A stretch of DNA of 44,654 bases from assembly GCA_905194675.1 (NCBI GenBank), contig CAJJTG010000015.1, positions 1-44,654 of the forward strand. The letters are read 5' to 3'. This DNA is from an uncultured Collinsella sp. GTDB lineage: Bacteria; Actinomycetota; Coriobacteriia; Coriobacteriales; Coriobacteriaceae. The position numbers were made by a program, and so were the translations under genes. Shown here in pieces: positions 15,035 to 23,601 of the stretch. The number at the start of each line of letters is the position of its first letter. Position 1 is the first letter of the stretch. The notes beneath the pieces are model-generated. The model did no database searches, had not been told where the DNA came from, and worked only from the letters and a program-made list of their open reading frames with translations.

Positions 15035-15673
15035 ATGATCCGCTGGAACGTATCCAAATCGAATGAAGCCATCGACCGTGAACAGGCAATAGCCAAACTG
15101 AGGAAGCTCACTCGCTACTGCAAATGGGGCACAATCTGCACCATCGTGGCGCTCGCTCTGGGACTCCTCGCAGTCATTGCAATCTACGATCTACTCATAT
15201 TGCCTAGCCTCTCCCAAGGGTTCTGTCTCCAATCCGTAGAGCTTGAGGCTAGCGAAGGGCCAATTCTCGCTCTCGTCGGCACCAATGAACAGACTCCTCT
15301 TATGCTTGTCGCGCACGACGGTCATACTGCCATAGGGAGCGGCATGATGGCATGCCTCGCGCTTGCCATCGCGCTAAGCGCATACAGGTTTTTCTCCGCC
15401 ATTGAAAAGGCGGGCAGGCCCTTTGACCTCGAATGCATCCGCATACTACGTCAAGTAGGACATTTGTTCCTTATTGGCGGCGTTGCTGTGAAGCTTCTTG
15501 GTGCCATAGTCACGGGGCTGATACTCTCAGGATTTGGCGGCAACTTTACGGATGCGCTTGGTGGCCAGCACCTCGACCTCTCTATGGTCTTTGCAGGCCT
15601 GATTATTAGCCTGATTGCCAGCGTCTTCCAGTACGGGTGTATCCTGCAAAAACAAGATGACGAGTTGCTCTAG
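15035..15673 (+). CDS. DUF2975-family membrane protein
   Basis: 212 residues with about four transmembrane segments (near 37-60, 100-118, 140-165 and 180-205) and short loops. The order of helices and the pairing with a small XRE regulator downstream match the DUF2975 family, whose function is unknown. Start ATG 15035 has a perfect GGAGGAG 3 nt upstream; the longer frame from 15020 overlaps it. The XRE gene begins 9 bp after the stop, so they form one operon under a promoter with palindromic operators. Confidence 0.78.
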   Translation: MIRWNVSKSNEAIDREQAIAKLRKLTRYCKWGTICTIVALALGLLAVIAIYDLLILPSLSQGFCLQSVELEASEGPILALVGTNEQTPLMLVAHDGHTAIGSGMMACLALAIALSAYRFFSAIEKAGRPFDLECIRILRQVGHLFLIGGVAVKLLGAIVTGLILSGFGGNFTDALGGQHLDLSMVFAGLIISLIASVFQYGCILQKQDDELL

Positions 15674-15682
15674 GGGGAATCC

Positions 15683-15922
15683 ATGATTATTCTGCGGCTC
15701 GACCGCATGCTTGCCGAACGCAAGATTTCATCCAAAGAGCTTGCGGAACGCGTGGGTATCTCCCAGGTCAATATGTCGCGTATCAAGACGGGCAAGGTTT
15801 CTGCCGTGCGCTTTTCAACTCTTGACGCGATATGCCGGGCTCTCGACTGCCAACCGGGCGATGTGCTGGAATATATGCCTGACGATGAAGCCGATAACCT
15901 CTTTGGACTTAAAGATGAATAG
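15683..15922 (+). CDS. Small XRE/Cro-type transcriptional regulator
   Basis: 79 residues, essentially one helix-turn-helix domain: MLAERKISSKELAERVGISQVNMSRIKTGK...FSTLDAICRALDCQPGDVLEY. This is the YozG-like short form that commonly accompanies DUF2975 proteins. GGGGGA precedes the ATG. It probably binds the ATGATA palindromes at 14979-15011 and autoregulates the pair; that is inference. Confidence 0.88.
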   Translation: MIILRLDRMLAERKISSKELAERVGISQVNMSRIKTGKVSAVRFSTLDAICRALDCQPGDVLEYMPDDEADNLFGLKDE

Positions 15923-15949
15923 CCATAATTAAGCCGCCAAACACGCCCT

Positions 15950-15987
15950 CAACGCAAAAAGCCCGCCAGAACGACGTTCTAGCGGGC
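15950..15987 (-). terminator. Terminator of the foldase-like gene
   Basis: AGCCCGC...GCGGGCT stem with an inner AGAAC/GTTCT (15960-15987); on the minus strand TTTTTGCG follows. It sits between the convergent XRE gene and the 16032-17114 gene. Confidence 0.8.
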
Positions 15988-16031
15988 TCAATCAGATATT
16001 TCGACTTCGTGCTCGAAAGCTCGGGCAACCT

Positions 16032-17114
16032 TTAAGCAAACAGGCCGTAGATGCTGATGTTGGCCTTGGCGTACAGGCCGTTGGCATACTCGGTCCACTT
16101 GGAGCTGGCGCTCGAGGCCTGCGAGGAGTACTGCTGATAGGCGGTGTAATAGGCGGTCATGGCCTGCTTATAGGTGGCACTATCGGCGGTAAAGGCATCG
16201 TTAGCGAAGGCCTTAGCGTAGGTGCTGTTCTCGTCCTTCCAGGTGCCCTTCGAGCTATCCCACTCGTCACCGGCAAGGTTGATGATGTAATCGGCGTAAT
16301 CCTTGCTCGCGGTGTCCTCGTTGCCGTCAGAAGGCTCGGTCGGAGCGGTCGGCATGCTCGCGGAAGCATCGCCCACCTTCTTCTTGTAGAGCTTCTGCAG
16401 CGTCGCGGACTGGCGGACGATCTGCTTGGCCTGGTCCTTGGACACGCCATACTGCTTGGCCATGGTGTCGTAGTCCGAGGTGCCGATAGAATCCTCGGCG
16501 TACTTCTTCATCTCCTTAGAGGAGACGGTAATGCCCTCGTCCTCGGCAGCATCGAGCAGAATCTTGTTGCGCACGTAAGACAGGATGACGTCGGCAGAGG
16601 GGGCGGTGTAGTTGCCGTTACTATCCTTGACGGTATCGAGGCTGTACTGGCTCTCGATGGCCTCGCGCGCGGTGATGTCGCTCTTCTTGCCGCTATAACT
16701 ATAGCTTGCCACGGTCGAATCGAGCTGGTCCTCGGTCAGGGTCGACGAACCGACGCCCTTGCCGCCAAAGCCGCCATTGCCCATAAAGAAGCCGACCACC
16801 GCAGCGATCACGACTGCAACCACAAAGGCGGCAATCATCGTCTTCTTGTGCTTGGATGCATGGTCGTCCGCGTCGGAGTCGTCCTCGTCTTGCTCCTCGG
16901 GCATGAGGTTCTCGTCAGCGGCATCTGCGGCGATCTGAGCCTCCAGACGGGCGTCCTCTTCCTCGGCCGTCGTGCCAGCAGCAATGTGCTCGGCAGACGT
17001 ACCGGCAACCAGGTCGATCTTCTCGTCCTCGTCACCATCGGGGCCTTCGCCGCGCTCGATGATCTGGATGCCGTCGATCTCGTCCTTCTCGTCCTTCTTT
17101 TGAATCAGACCCAT
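16032..17114 (-). CDS. Membrane-anchored extracytoplasmic protein, SurA/PrsA-like N-domain
   Basis: 360 residues. An acidic cytoplasmic N-terminus (about 1-90, rich in Asp/Glu) is followed by one transmembrane helix (about 93-112) and a long outside domain. That domain (residues about 125-260, including AREAIESQYSL, VRNKILLDAAEDEGITVSSKEMKKYAED and YGVSKDQAKQIVRQSATLQKLYKKKV) resembles the helical N-domain of SurA/PrsA foldases. No parvulin domain is evident. The C-terminus is Tyr/Ser/Gln-rich. AAGGAG precedes ATG. A chaperone-like role at the cell surface is inference. Confidence 0.7.
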   Translation of the reverse strand: MGLIQKKDEKDEIDGIQIIERGEGPDGDEDEKIDLVAGTSAEHIAAGTTAEEEDARLEAQIAADAADENLMPEEQDEDDSDADDHASKHKKTMIAAFVVAVVIAAVVGFFMGNGGFGGKGVGSSTLTEDQLDSTVASYSYSGKKSDITAREAIESQYSLDTVKDSNGNYTAPSADVILSYVRNKILLDAAEDEGITVSSKEMKKYAEDSIGTSDYDTMAKQYGVSKDQAKQIVRQSATLQKLYKKKVGDASASMPTAPTEPSDGNEDTASKDYADYIINLAGDEWDSSKGTWKDENSTYAKAFANDAFTADSATYKQAMTAYYTAYQQYSSQASSASSKWTEYANGLYAKANISIYGLFA

Positions 17115-17152
17115 ATCAGTTACTCCTTGTTAGGAAACATAGTCCGCAATAG

Positions 17153-17181
17153 AATACGCCCGACAGAGCGCCGGGCGTATT
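17153..17181 (-). terminator. Weak terminator-like hairpin after icd
   Basis: A 10-bp stem AATACGCCCG/CGGGCGTATT with a 9-nt loop; only a short T-rich tail on the minus strand. Confidence 0.5.
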
Positions 17182-17240
17182 GATTCTCAGGTTATACGCA
17201 AACACTTAAGTACTATTTAGGCGTTTGCAGTCTGCATGCC

Positions 17241-18326
17241 TTAGGCCAGGTGCGCGATAACGGCATCGGCAAAGGCCTGCGTGCCCACAGCGCCCTCAAC
17301 GGAGCCGGTCTGGGCACGACGAACGTCGCCGGTGACCTGCTCACCCTCGTCGAGCGTGGCAGAAACGGCGGCGCGAATACGATTGGCCGCGTCGTTCTCG
17401 CCCAGGTGATCGAGCATCATAGCCGCAGACAGAATCTCGGCCGTGGGGTTAGCGATATCCTGGCCAGCGATATCGGGCGCGGAGCCGTGCGTCGCCTCGA
17501 AGATGGCGCAGTCGGCACCGATGTTGGAGCCGGGGGCCATCCCTAAGCCGCCCACCAGGCCGGCGCACAGGTCGCTCACAATGTCGCCGTACAGGTTGGG
17601 TAGCACCAGGACATCGAAGTCGTTGGGGTTCTGGACCAGGCCCATGCAGGTGGCGTCGACAATCTTGTCGTTGAACTCGATATCGGGATAGTTGGCGGCC
17701 ACCTCGCGCGCAACGCGCAGGAACAGGCCGTCGGTCGCCTTCATGATGTTGGCCTTGTGCACAGCCGTCACCTTTTTGCGGCCGCAGCGGCGGGCGTACT
17801 CAAAGGCGTACTCCACAATGCGGCGGCTCTTGGCGATGGAGATGGGCTTGATCGAGATGGCGGAATCAGCGGCGAAGGTCTTTTGGCCCGAGCGCTCGAC
17901 GAGCTGCGAGAGTTCCTCGACCTCGGCAGCGCCCTCATCGAACTCGATACCGGCGTAGAGGTCCTCGGTGTTCTCGCGCACGATGACCAGATCGACGTCA
18001 CGGAAGCGCGAGCCGTCGCCCGGCTGCGACAGGCAAGGGCGCACGCAAGCGTACAGGTCGAAGTGCTTGCGCAGGGCCACGTTGACGCTGCGGAAGCCCG
18101 TACCGACCGGTGTGGTGATGGGGCCCTTGATGGCAACCTTAGTCTCGGCAACCGCATCGAGCACGTGCTGGGGCAGCGGCGTGCCAAACTCGTCCAAGAC
18201 GCCGGCGCCGGCCTCCTGGACGTTCCAGTTGATCTGGACACCGGTGGCCTCGACCACGCGGCGCATGGCCTGCGTAATCTCGGGACCGATACCGTCACCG
18301 GGAATCAGGACTACATCGTGCGCCAT
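17241..18326 (-). CDS. icd: Isocitrate dehydrogenase, NAD-dependent type
   Basis: Oxidative decarboxylation of isocitrate to 2-oxoglutarate. 361 residues, the short monomer of the isocitrate/isopropylmalate dehydrogenase family. Substrate loop GTGFRSVNVALRKHFDLYACVRP, then IVRENTEDLYAGIE, typical of NAD-linked isocitrate rather than isopropylmalate enzymes. The cofactor loop reads HGSAPDIAGQDIANPTA: Asp-Ile replaces the Lys-Tyr used by E. coli NADP enzyme, pointing to NAD. GAGGAGTAA overlaps the stop of the HEAT-like gene 6 bp upstream. Homoisocitrate or isopropylmalate activity is less likely. Confidence 0.88.
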   Translation of the reverse strand: MAHDVVLIPGDGIGPEITQAMRRVVEATGVQINWNVQEAGAGVLDEFGTPLPQHVLDAVAETKVAIKGPITTPVGTGFRSVNVALRKHFDLYACVRPCLSQPGDGSRFRDVDLVIVRENTEDLYAGIEFDEGAAEVEELSQLVERSGQKTFAADSAISIKPISIAKSRRIVEYAFEYARRCGRKKVTAVHKANIMKATDGLFLRVAREVAANYPDIEFNDKIVDATCMGLVQNPNDFDVLVLPNLYGDIVSDLCAGLVGGLGMAPGSNIGADCAIFEATHGSAPDIAGQDIANPTAEILSAAMMLDHLGENDAANRIRAAVSATLDEGEQVTGDVRRAQTGSVEGAVGTQAFADAVIAHLA

Positions 18327-18332
18327 AATCTG

Positions 18333-19031
18333 TTACTCCTCGTCTTCGGCGTCGTCAGATTTTTTAACGCTAGCACGCTTCTTCTTTTTGGAGAGATCCA
18401 GGCCAAAACGTTTAACAAGCATTTCGCAAATCTCGCTCGAGCGAGCCTTGAGATAGCTGCCCTTGCCGTTCTCGGCATCGAACTTAAGACGCAGCGCAAG
18501 CTTCTCTGCGACCTCGGCGTCGATCTCGCCCTGGCCAAACTCGTACAGGCAACCGAGCATGTCGCGATACTCAAGGTCGCCGTGGTAGCACTGAATGGCC
18601 TCGTCCAGGATGGGCCAAGCCTCGCGCGAACGCTCAACGCTCGTGGCGCCCCACACGCACAGCAGGCGGAAGGCGGCATAGCGCAGCGTGGAGGAAATCT
18701 CGTCGAACAGCGCGGTCTCGGCGCCCTCAAAGGCATCGCCCATCTGCTCGGGGCAGGTGGTGGCGAGCGCCGCCAGGGCATCGAGAGCCTCCCAGCGGGT
18801 CTGAGCCTCGGGGCGGTCGAGTGCCTCGATCAGCGCGGGCACGCAGGGCACGACGCGTTGCGGGTCGCGCTCGGCCAGCAGATGCAGCACGCGGGCGGCA
18901 AACTGGCGGATGCGGCGTGTGGGGCAGCCGAGCTCCTGGACCAGGCGGTCGACGGCGTTCTCGTTCTCCTCTGCCAGCTGAAGCTGTGCCAGCTCCTCGT
19001 CGGTGAGCTGTTCGTCTTTGTTTTCTGCCAT
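18333..19031 (-). CDS. HEAT-repeat-like cytoplasmic protein of unknown function
   Basis: 232 residues, soluble. Several helical pairs resemble HEAT/ARM repeats (RIRQFAARVLHLLAERDPQRVVPCVPALIEALDRPEAQTRWEA split across about 38-82). The C-terminus is a charged tail (about 212-232) with KKKKRASVKKSDD that could bind nucleic acid or membranes. It lies between a small membrane protein and icd with gaps under 20 bp, so it is in an operon. Function is not recognised. Confidence 0.7.
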   Translation of the reverse strand: MAENKDEQLTDEELAQLQLAEENENAVDRLVQELGCPTRRIRQFAARVLHLLAERDPQRVVPCVPALIEALDRPEAQTRWEALDALAALATTCPEQMGDAFEGAETALFDEISSTLRYAAFRLLCVWGATSVERSREAWPILDEAIQCYHGDLEYRDMLGCLYEFGQGEIDAEVAEKLALRLKFDAENGKGSYLKARSSEICEMLVKRFGLDLSKKKKRASVKKSDDAEDEE

Positions 19032-19046
19032 AGTTACCTCTTCTTA

Positions 19047-19475
19047 CTATTTCTTAGCGTGCTTGCCAACACCCTTGCTGTCATCGGTGACCGAGATGAG
19101 CTGTCGGTCTGCCGCACCATTGTGACGCGCGCGGCGGCGCTCCTCGGCGTCGCCCGCATCGGCGGCGGCGCGATGGGCCTTGTTGACATTAAAGACCTCG
19201 TCGTGCTTGCGCCACGGGCCAACGGACTCGCCAAAGCTCATCTTAAGACCGGCGATAAAGCCGCCGAGCCAGCCGATCGGCGCAAACTGCACCAGCGGGA
19301 ACAGCGAGAACACCCAGGTCAGCAGGACGACTGCCGCCGCTCCCGCAAAGTTGGCAATCCAGTAGTCGCGCTTGGTGATGACGCGCTTTTCGCACGCCCA
19401 CTGGCCGCACAGAAAGCCGATGTAGATCGCAAAGAGAAAGAGCGCCAGCGCAAGCACCACGAACGTCCAGCTCAT
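19047..19475 (-). CDS. Small membrane protein of unknown function
   Basis: 142 residues. Three likely helices in the first 90 residues (FVVLALALFLFAIYIGFLCG, WIANFAGAAAVVLLTWVF, and FAPIGWLGGFIAGL) and a hydrophilic basic tail rich in Ala/Arg/Lys. ATG 19475 is chosen because GGGGAG precedes it and the longer frame from 19511 overlaps the dehydrogenase gene. Only 5 bp separate it from the upstream gene's stop. Not recognised. Confidence 0.72.
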   Translation of the reverse strand: MSWTFVVLALALFLFAIYIGFLCGQWACEKRVITKRDYWIANFAGAAAVVLLTWVFSLFPLVQFAPIGWLGGFIAGLKMSFGESVGPWRKHDEVFNVNKAHRAAADAGDAEERRRARHNGAADRQLISVTDDSKGVGKHAKK

Positions 19476-19480
19476 GGGCG

Positions 19481-20560
19481 CTACTCCCCGTGATGGTGGC
19501 CACAGCAGCACTCGTGGCCGTCGTCATGACCGTGGCCGCCGCAGCACTCGTGGTCCTCGCCGTGATGGTGGCCGCAACCGCACTCATGCTCGTCGCCGTG
19601 CTCGCCGCAACCGCAGCCGTCCTCGTGGGCACCGTGCTCCTCGGGGCGATACTGCGACCAGTCCAGACCGGCGGCGATGGCGTCGGCCTCCTCCTTGTAG
19701 AGGACCGTGATGGCCTGGGTGCCCAGCTTGGCGCCACCGATAGCGTCGAGCATGTCGTAGAGCGTAAAGGCCACGTCGGCGCCGGGCAGCGCGAGCTCGC
19801 GGTCGTCGGCGTAAGCAAGGGCCAGGCGCAGGTCCTTAATGAAGTGCTCGACCATAAAACCGGGCTTGTAGTCGCCGTCGAGCGCCTTGGGAGCCAGGCT
19901 CTCCATGGCGCCGGACTTGCCGGTACCGCCCAAGATCATCTGGCGGGTCTTCTCCAGGTCAAGGCCGCTCAGCTCGGCAAATGCCATGGCGTCTGCCATG
20001 CCGACCATGCAGGCGCCCAGCGACACCTGGTTGGCGAGCTTGGCAGCCTGGCCCTTGCCAGCGCCGTCGAAGCAGCAGATGTTGGCCGCAAAGGTGGCAA
20101 GGATGTCGCGGACTGGGGCGATATCGTTCTCGGTGGCGCCCACGATAGCCGTGAGCGTGCCGGCGATAGCACCAGACTCGCCGCCGGTGACGGGGCAGTC
20201 AAACGCCATGCGGCCGGAAACCTGGGCGGCCTCGGCAATGTCGCGCGCCAGCTCGGGCGAGCTTGTGGTGAGGTCGATCAGGACCGCGCCGGGCTTAGTG
20301 CACGCGAGCAGGCCGTCGCCCGCCAGGTAGAGCTCCTCGACCTCGGAGGGATAACCCACCATGGTAAAGACGACGTCGGCGTTCGCCACGGCATCTGCCG
20401 GCGTATCGGCCCAAACGGCACCGCGCTCGATAAGCGCGGCGGCCTTGGACTTAGTGCGGTTGTTGACCGTGACGGGATAGCCGGCATCCAGGATGTGGCC
20501 GGCAATGGGGGCACCCATGATTCCGGTGCCGATGAATGCGACGGAGAGCTTGTTTGCCAT
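19481..20560 (-). CDS. 3-hydroxyisobutyrate dehydrogenase-family oxidoreductase with His/Cys-rich tail
   Basis: Beta-hydroxyacid dehydrogenase using NAD(P). Rossmann motif FIGTGIMGAPIAGHI (about 9-23), substrate motif DCPVTGGESGAIAGTL (121-136) and catalytic Lys174 in GAGKGQAAKLANQ. The catalytic part ends near residue 306, the family's usual length. The last 53 residues (307-359) contain 14 His and 9 Cys in repeats such as ECGCGHHHGEDHECC. This tail looks like a metal-binding or metal-storage module. The substrate could be tartronate semialdehyde, 3-hydroxyisobutyrate or a related acid; context does not decide. Confidence 0.9.
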   Translation of the reverse strand: MANKLSVAFIGTGIMGAPIAGHILDAGYPVTVNNRTKSKAAALIERGAVWADTPADAVANADVVFTMVGYPSEVEELYLAGDGLLACTKPGAVLIDLTTSSPELARDIAEAAQVSGRMAFDCPVTGGESGAIAGTLTAIVGATENDIAPVRDILATFAANICCFDGAGKGQAAKLANQVSLGACMVGMADAMAFAELSGLDLEKTRQMILGGTGKSGAMESLAPKALDGDYKPGFMVEHFIKDLRLALAYADDRELALPGADVAFTLYDMLDAIGGAKLGTQAITVLYKEEADAIAAGLDWSQYRPEEHGAHEDGCGCGEHGDEHECGCGHHHGEDHECCGGHGHDDGHECCCGHHHGE

Positions 20561-20657
20561 GAAACCTTTCCTTTTGGGTTGGGTGTTATTACCAGGTTGA
20601 ATACTCGGTGCCAGCGTTGGGCTGTGAGTCGAGGGCGATTACGGACGCAGCGCTTGC

Positions 20658-21611
20658 CTACTGGCCGCGCACGCGGCGGGCGATGCGGTCGGAAAGCGAC
20701 GCCTTGTCGGCGCGGTTCTTGCCCCAAAACGCGCAGGCCACCATGCCGGGGCCCACGTGCGAGCCAATGGTGGGACCCACGGAGCTGCGAATGATCGTGA
20801 CGTCGGCGCAGCCCTCCTCCTTGCGGATGGCGGCTTCGAGCCAGTCGCCGTCCTTTTCGGCGTCGGCCGTCATGATGGCGATGGGCATGGTGCGGTCGGG
20901 CACGTAGTTCTCGCGGAACGACTTGAGGATAGACTTGAGCGCCTTCTTGCGGCCGCGGTTGACGCCGATCAGCGACAGCGAGCCGGCAAGGTCGTAGGAG
21001 AGCTCAGGCTTGACATCGAGCTTTGCCGTGAGCTGCGCCGCCGCGGGCGGAATGCGGCCGCCGGCAGCCAGTGCATCGAAGCTCTCGAGCGTAAAGTAGC
21101 CGTGGACGTAGGTCTTTGCCTCGTTTGCCCAATCGACCAGCTGCTTGGCGGTCAGTCCCGCCGAACGCTGGCGCACGGCCTCGAGCGCCAAGAGCGCGCC
21201 GGTCGCGCAGGGCAGAGCGTTGTCGACCACATAGAGCTCAAAGTTGGGATACTCGGCGCGCACGGCATCTGCCGCCTGGCATGCGGAGTTGTAGCTCGAC
21301 GACAGCGCCGAGGTAAAGCACAGGTAGACCGTGGGCGTGCCCTCTTTGGCGCACTCGGTAAAGAACTCGATATAGCGACCGAGCGACACAGCCGAGGTGG
21401 ACACGCGGGCGCCGGCGCGCATGCGGTCGTAGAACTCCTTAGGACTCATGCTCGACCAGATGTCGTCCGTACGCTCCTCGCCATCGATGATAAAGGGGAA
21501 ACCCAGGATATCGACATCAAGGTTCGCGGCGACCTCGGGGCTAAAGTCGCAGCAGGTATCGACGACGATGCGGCAACGGTCCGAATGACCGGCGGATGCG
21601 GCCTTGTCCAT
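20658..21611 (-). CDS. DegV-family fatty-acid-binding protein
   Basis: 317 residues. DegV proteins bind fatty acids; some act as FakB subunits handing the fatty acid to FakA kinase. Family features: IVVDTCCDFSPEVA at the N-terminus, GFPFIIDGEE, RVSTSAVS (conserved STS), FTSALSSSYN, and the C-terminal IRSSVGPTIGSHVGPGMV. ATG 21611 is preferred to TTG 21614 because GGAGTCG lies 7 nt before it. No FakA gene is visible. It is the first gene of the minus-strand run that ends at icd. Confidence 0.88.
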   Translation of the reverse strand: MDKAASAGHSDRCRIVVDTCCDFSPEVAANLDVDILGFPFIIDGEERTDDIWSSMSPKEFYDRMRAGARVSTSAVSLGRYIEFFTECAKEGTPTVYLCFTSALSSSYNSACQAADAVRAEYPNFELYVVDNALPCATGALLALEAVRQRSAGLTAKQLVDWANEAKTYVHGYFTLESFDALAAGGRIPPAAAQLTAKLDVKPELSYDLAGSLSLIGVNRGRKKALKSILKSFRENYVPDRTMPIAIMTADAEKDGDWLEAAIRKEEGCADVTIIRSSVGPTIGSHVGPGMVACAFWGKNRADKASLSDRIARRVRGQ

Positions 21612-21630
21612 CAAAGCGACTCCTTACGTA

Positions 21631-21662
21631 AAAAAGGCGGCCACCCGCATGGGATGGCCGCC
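21631..21662 (-). terminator. Terminator of hpf
   Basis: GGCGGCCA/TGGCCGCC 8-bp stem; on the minus strand TTTTT follows directly. Confidence 0.85.
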
Positions 21663-21691
21663 AACCGTTAACTCATGCAAGCTAACGTATT

Positions 21692-22276
21692 TTACTCGTC
21701 AAGTGTTTCGATGCGGGGCTTGATGATGCCATATCCACCATTCTTACGGTGATACACCACATTGATGAGGCCGGTCGTCGCGTTCTCGAACACGTAGAAG
21801 TCGTGGCCGAGCAGATCGGTCTGCACCAGCGCCTGCTCCTCGGTCATCGGGGTGACGTCGATAACCTTCTCGCGGACGAGCAGGTCGTCCTCCTCCTCGG
21901 GCAGTAGCAGGTCGGCCAGATCCTCGACGCGCTCGACCGGCGCAACATCCGCGGCGCTGGCACCACCCTGGCGGTTGTCCACGACCTTGGTCTTGAACTT
22001 GCGCAGCTGGCGGGTGACTTTATCGGCGGAGAGGTCGATGGCGGCATACATATCTGCGCCGTGCTCGGCAACGCGAATCACAGAGCCGCGGGCACGAACC
22101 GTGACCTCGACGATTGCCGGGTTGGGGTTCGAGGGGTTCTTCTCATAACGAAGCACGACGTCGACTGTCATGGGCTCGATGTCGAAAACCTTGAGCGCCT
22201 CGCCGATCTTCTCATCCACATGCGCACGCAGAGCATCGGTTACCGTCGTCTTGCGTCCAGAAACCTTGATATCCAT
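21692..22276 (-). CDS. hpf: Ribosome hibernation-promoting factor, long form
   Basis: 194 residues, the long HPF type that dimerises 70S ribosomes into 100S particles in slow growth. N-terminal S30AE/YfiA domain (MDIKVSGRKTTVTDALRAHVDEKI...VVLRYEKNP) and the C-terminal dimerisation domain (HDFYVFENATTGLINVVYHRKNGGYGIIKP). ATG 22276 has GGAG 8 nt upstream; the longer frame has no site. Confidence 0.93.
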   Translation of the reverse strand: MDIKVSGRKTTVTDALRAHVDEKIGEALKVFDIEPMTVDVVLRYEKNPSNPNPAIVEVTVRARGSVIRVAEHGADMYAAIDLSADKVTRQLRKFKTKVVDNRQGGASAADVAPVERVEDLADLLLPEEEDDLLVREKVIDVTPMTEEQALVQTDLLGHDFYVFENATTGLINVVYHRKNGGYGIIKPRIETLDE

Positions 22277-22397
22277 ACGTGGCTCCAATCTGCCTCGGGG
22301 ACTTACTGTACTGGCTATGTACCCATTGCCGTGCATTTAATCACGCGGATTCCTAAAGACCCGAATAACGATTGCTTGATACCGCATACCGAAGTCT

Positions 22398-22421
22398 CGC
22401 ACTTTTCCGTGGCAAAGTGCG
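22398..22421. repeat. Short perfect hairpin in the hpf upstream region
   Basis: CGCACTTT/AAAGTGCG, 8-nt loop, within the 317-bp gap upstream of hpf. No T-run. Apart from this and the terminator at 22490, I see nothing in the gap. Confidence 0.4.
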
Positions 22422-22489
22422 CTATGGGAGGGCGTCGGCGGCTTTGTATTTGGTCCCGAAAATTGGCTTTGACCTGCTGGTTTTATTGG

Positions 22490-22527
22490 GATGAAAAAGC
22501 CGGGCTCCCCTATTGGGGAAGCCCGGC
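22490..22527 (-). terminator. Terminator of the solute-binding lipoprotein gene
   Basis: GCCGGGCT-CCCC-TATT-GGGG-AGCCCGGC-type stem (22499-22527) followed on the minus strand by TTTTTC. Confidence 0.8.
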
Positions 22528-22593
22528 AGTGCGTGTTGAAACCGTGAAGAGGTGTCCTTTCCAACGTATAGGAGACACCACCCCTAGCAATAA

Positions 22594-23601
22594 CTAGCTA
22601 TTGAGCTTGTTAATGTTGTCGTCGGTGATGGCGCCCTCCTGGCTGGACGATTTATCCTCGGAGGATGCGGTCTCATTGTTGGAATCGGAGGACTCGCTGC
22701 CGGAGGACGTGGTCTCACTGGACTCAGAGTCGCCCGGCTGCACGTTAGCGCCCGAAACCGTCTTAGTGGTGAGGTCGTAGGGAATCTGGCCGTACCAGAC
22801 GCAGTGAACCGCCTCGAGCGTGCCGTCGACCGTGATGTCGTCGAGGGCATCACTCACGGCACGGCACAGTTCGTCATTGGACGAGAGGCCCGCAACACCA
22901 AGCGTCGAGGGCGCCTCGAGCGCACCGACATAGGAGACCTCGCTCATCAGGCGTGCAAGATAGCCGCCGGCTGTGGAGTCGCAGATCACATAGTCGACCT
23001 CGCCAGACTCGAGCGCCTCAAAGCACTCGTTGATGTTGGAGTAGGTCTTTTGGTTGGCGGTGATGCTCTGCTTAGCAAGCGCCTCCTGCGAGGCCGAGGA
23101 CATCTGGACACCCAGAGTAGACGTGTTAAGGGTATCGGTGGAAACGCTTAGCGACCCACCATCGCTGGTTTTACCGAACACGGAAGCGGCATCGTACAGG
23201 CAGGTGCCGAGCGAGCTAACGTCCCCGTCCGTGGAGTTGATCTCGCCGATAAAGATATCAGCCTTTTTGTCGCCGAGCGCGGAACCTGCCGAGGACGCAT
23301 CGACAAAGGCGACCTTAAGGCCCATGCGGCTTGCGAGGGCGCGGGCAGCATCGACTGCATACCCCGTAAGCTCGCCGTCGGCGCCCTGCATTGCCTGCGG
23401 CGCATCGGAAGTATCGAGGGCGACCGTCAGGGTTCCGGGAGTGACCAGGGCATCGTCCGACACCGCCGGCGTGACAGCCTCGTGCTCGATCTTGTCGATC
23501 GTGGGCGTCGTGAACGTGGACAGTGGGTTGAACGCGCATCCGCTCAGACCCAAAACGGCAATGACCGCCGCGGTCCCAGCACCTAACCGAGCCGCGTGCA
23601 T
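22594..23601 (-). CDS. Solute-binding lipoprotein (amino-acid ABC type, family 3)
   Basis: 335 residues. Lipobox LSGC at about 19-22 after a short hydrophobic signal, so it is lipid-anchored outside the membrane. A family 3 solute-binding fold: GTLTVALDTSDAPQ, GYAVDAARALASRMGLKVAFVDA, TLGVQMSSASQEAL, VDYVICDSTAGGYLA. The C-terminal 50 residues are Ser/Glu-rich, probably disordered. No permease or ATPase gene is adjacent, so it is an orphan receptor. ATG 23601 is preferred for GAGGGG 7 nt upstream; ATG 23619 is the alternative. Confidence 0.85.
   Translation of the reverse strand: MHAARLGAGTAAVIAVLGLSGCAFNPLSTFTTPTIDKIEHEAVTPAVSDDALVTPGTLTVALDTSDAPQAMQGADGELTGYAVDAARALASRMGLKVAFVDASSAGSALGDKKADIFIGEINSTDGDVSSLGTCLYDAASVFGKTSDGGSLSVSTDTLNTSTLGVQMSSASQEALAKQSITANQKTYSNINECFEALESGEVDYVICDSTAGGYLARLMSEVSYVGALEAPSTLGVAGLSSNDELCRAVSDALDDITVDGTLEAVHCVWYGQIPYDLTTKTVSGANVQPGDSESSETTSSGSESSDSNNETASSEDKSSSQEGAITDDNINKLNS

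Noticed and set aside
17757..20794. Long plus-strand frames (17757-19493 and 19490-20794) opposite icd to the dehydrogenase
   Set aside because: They shadow four minus-strand genes with good starts and motifs.
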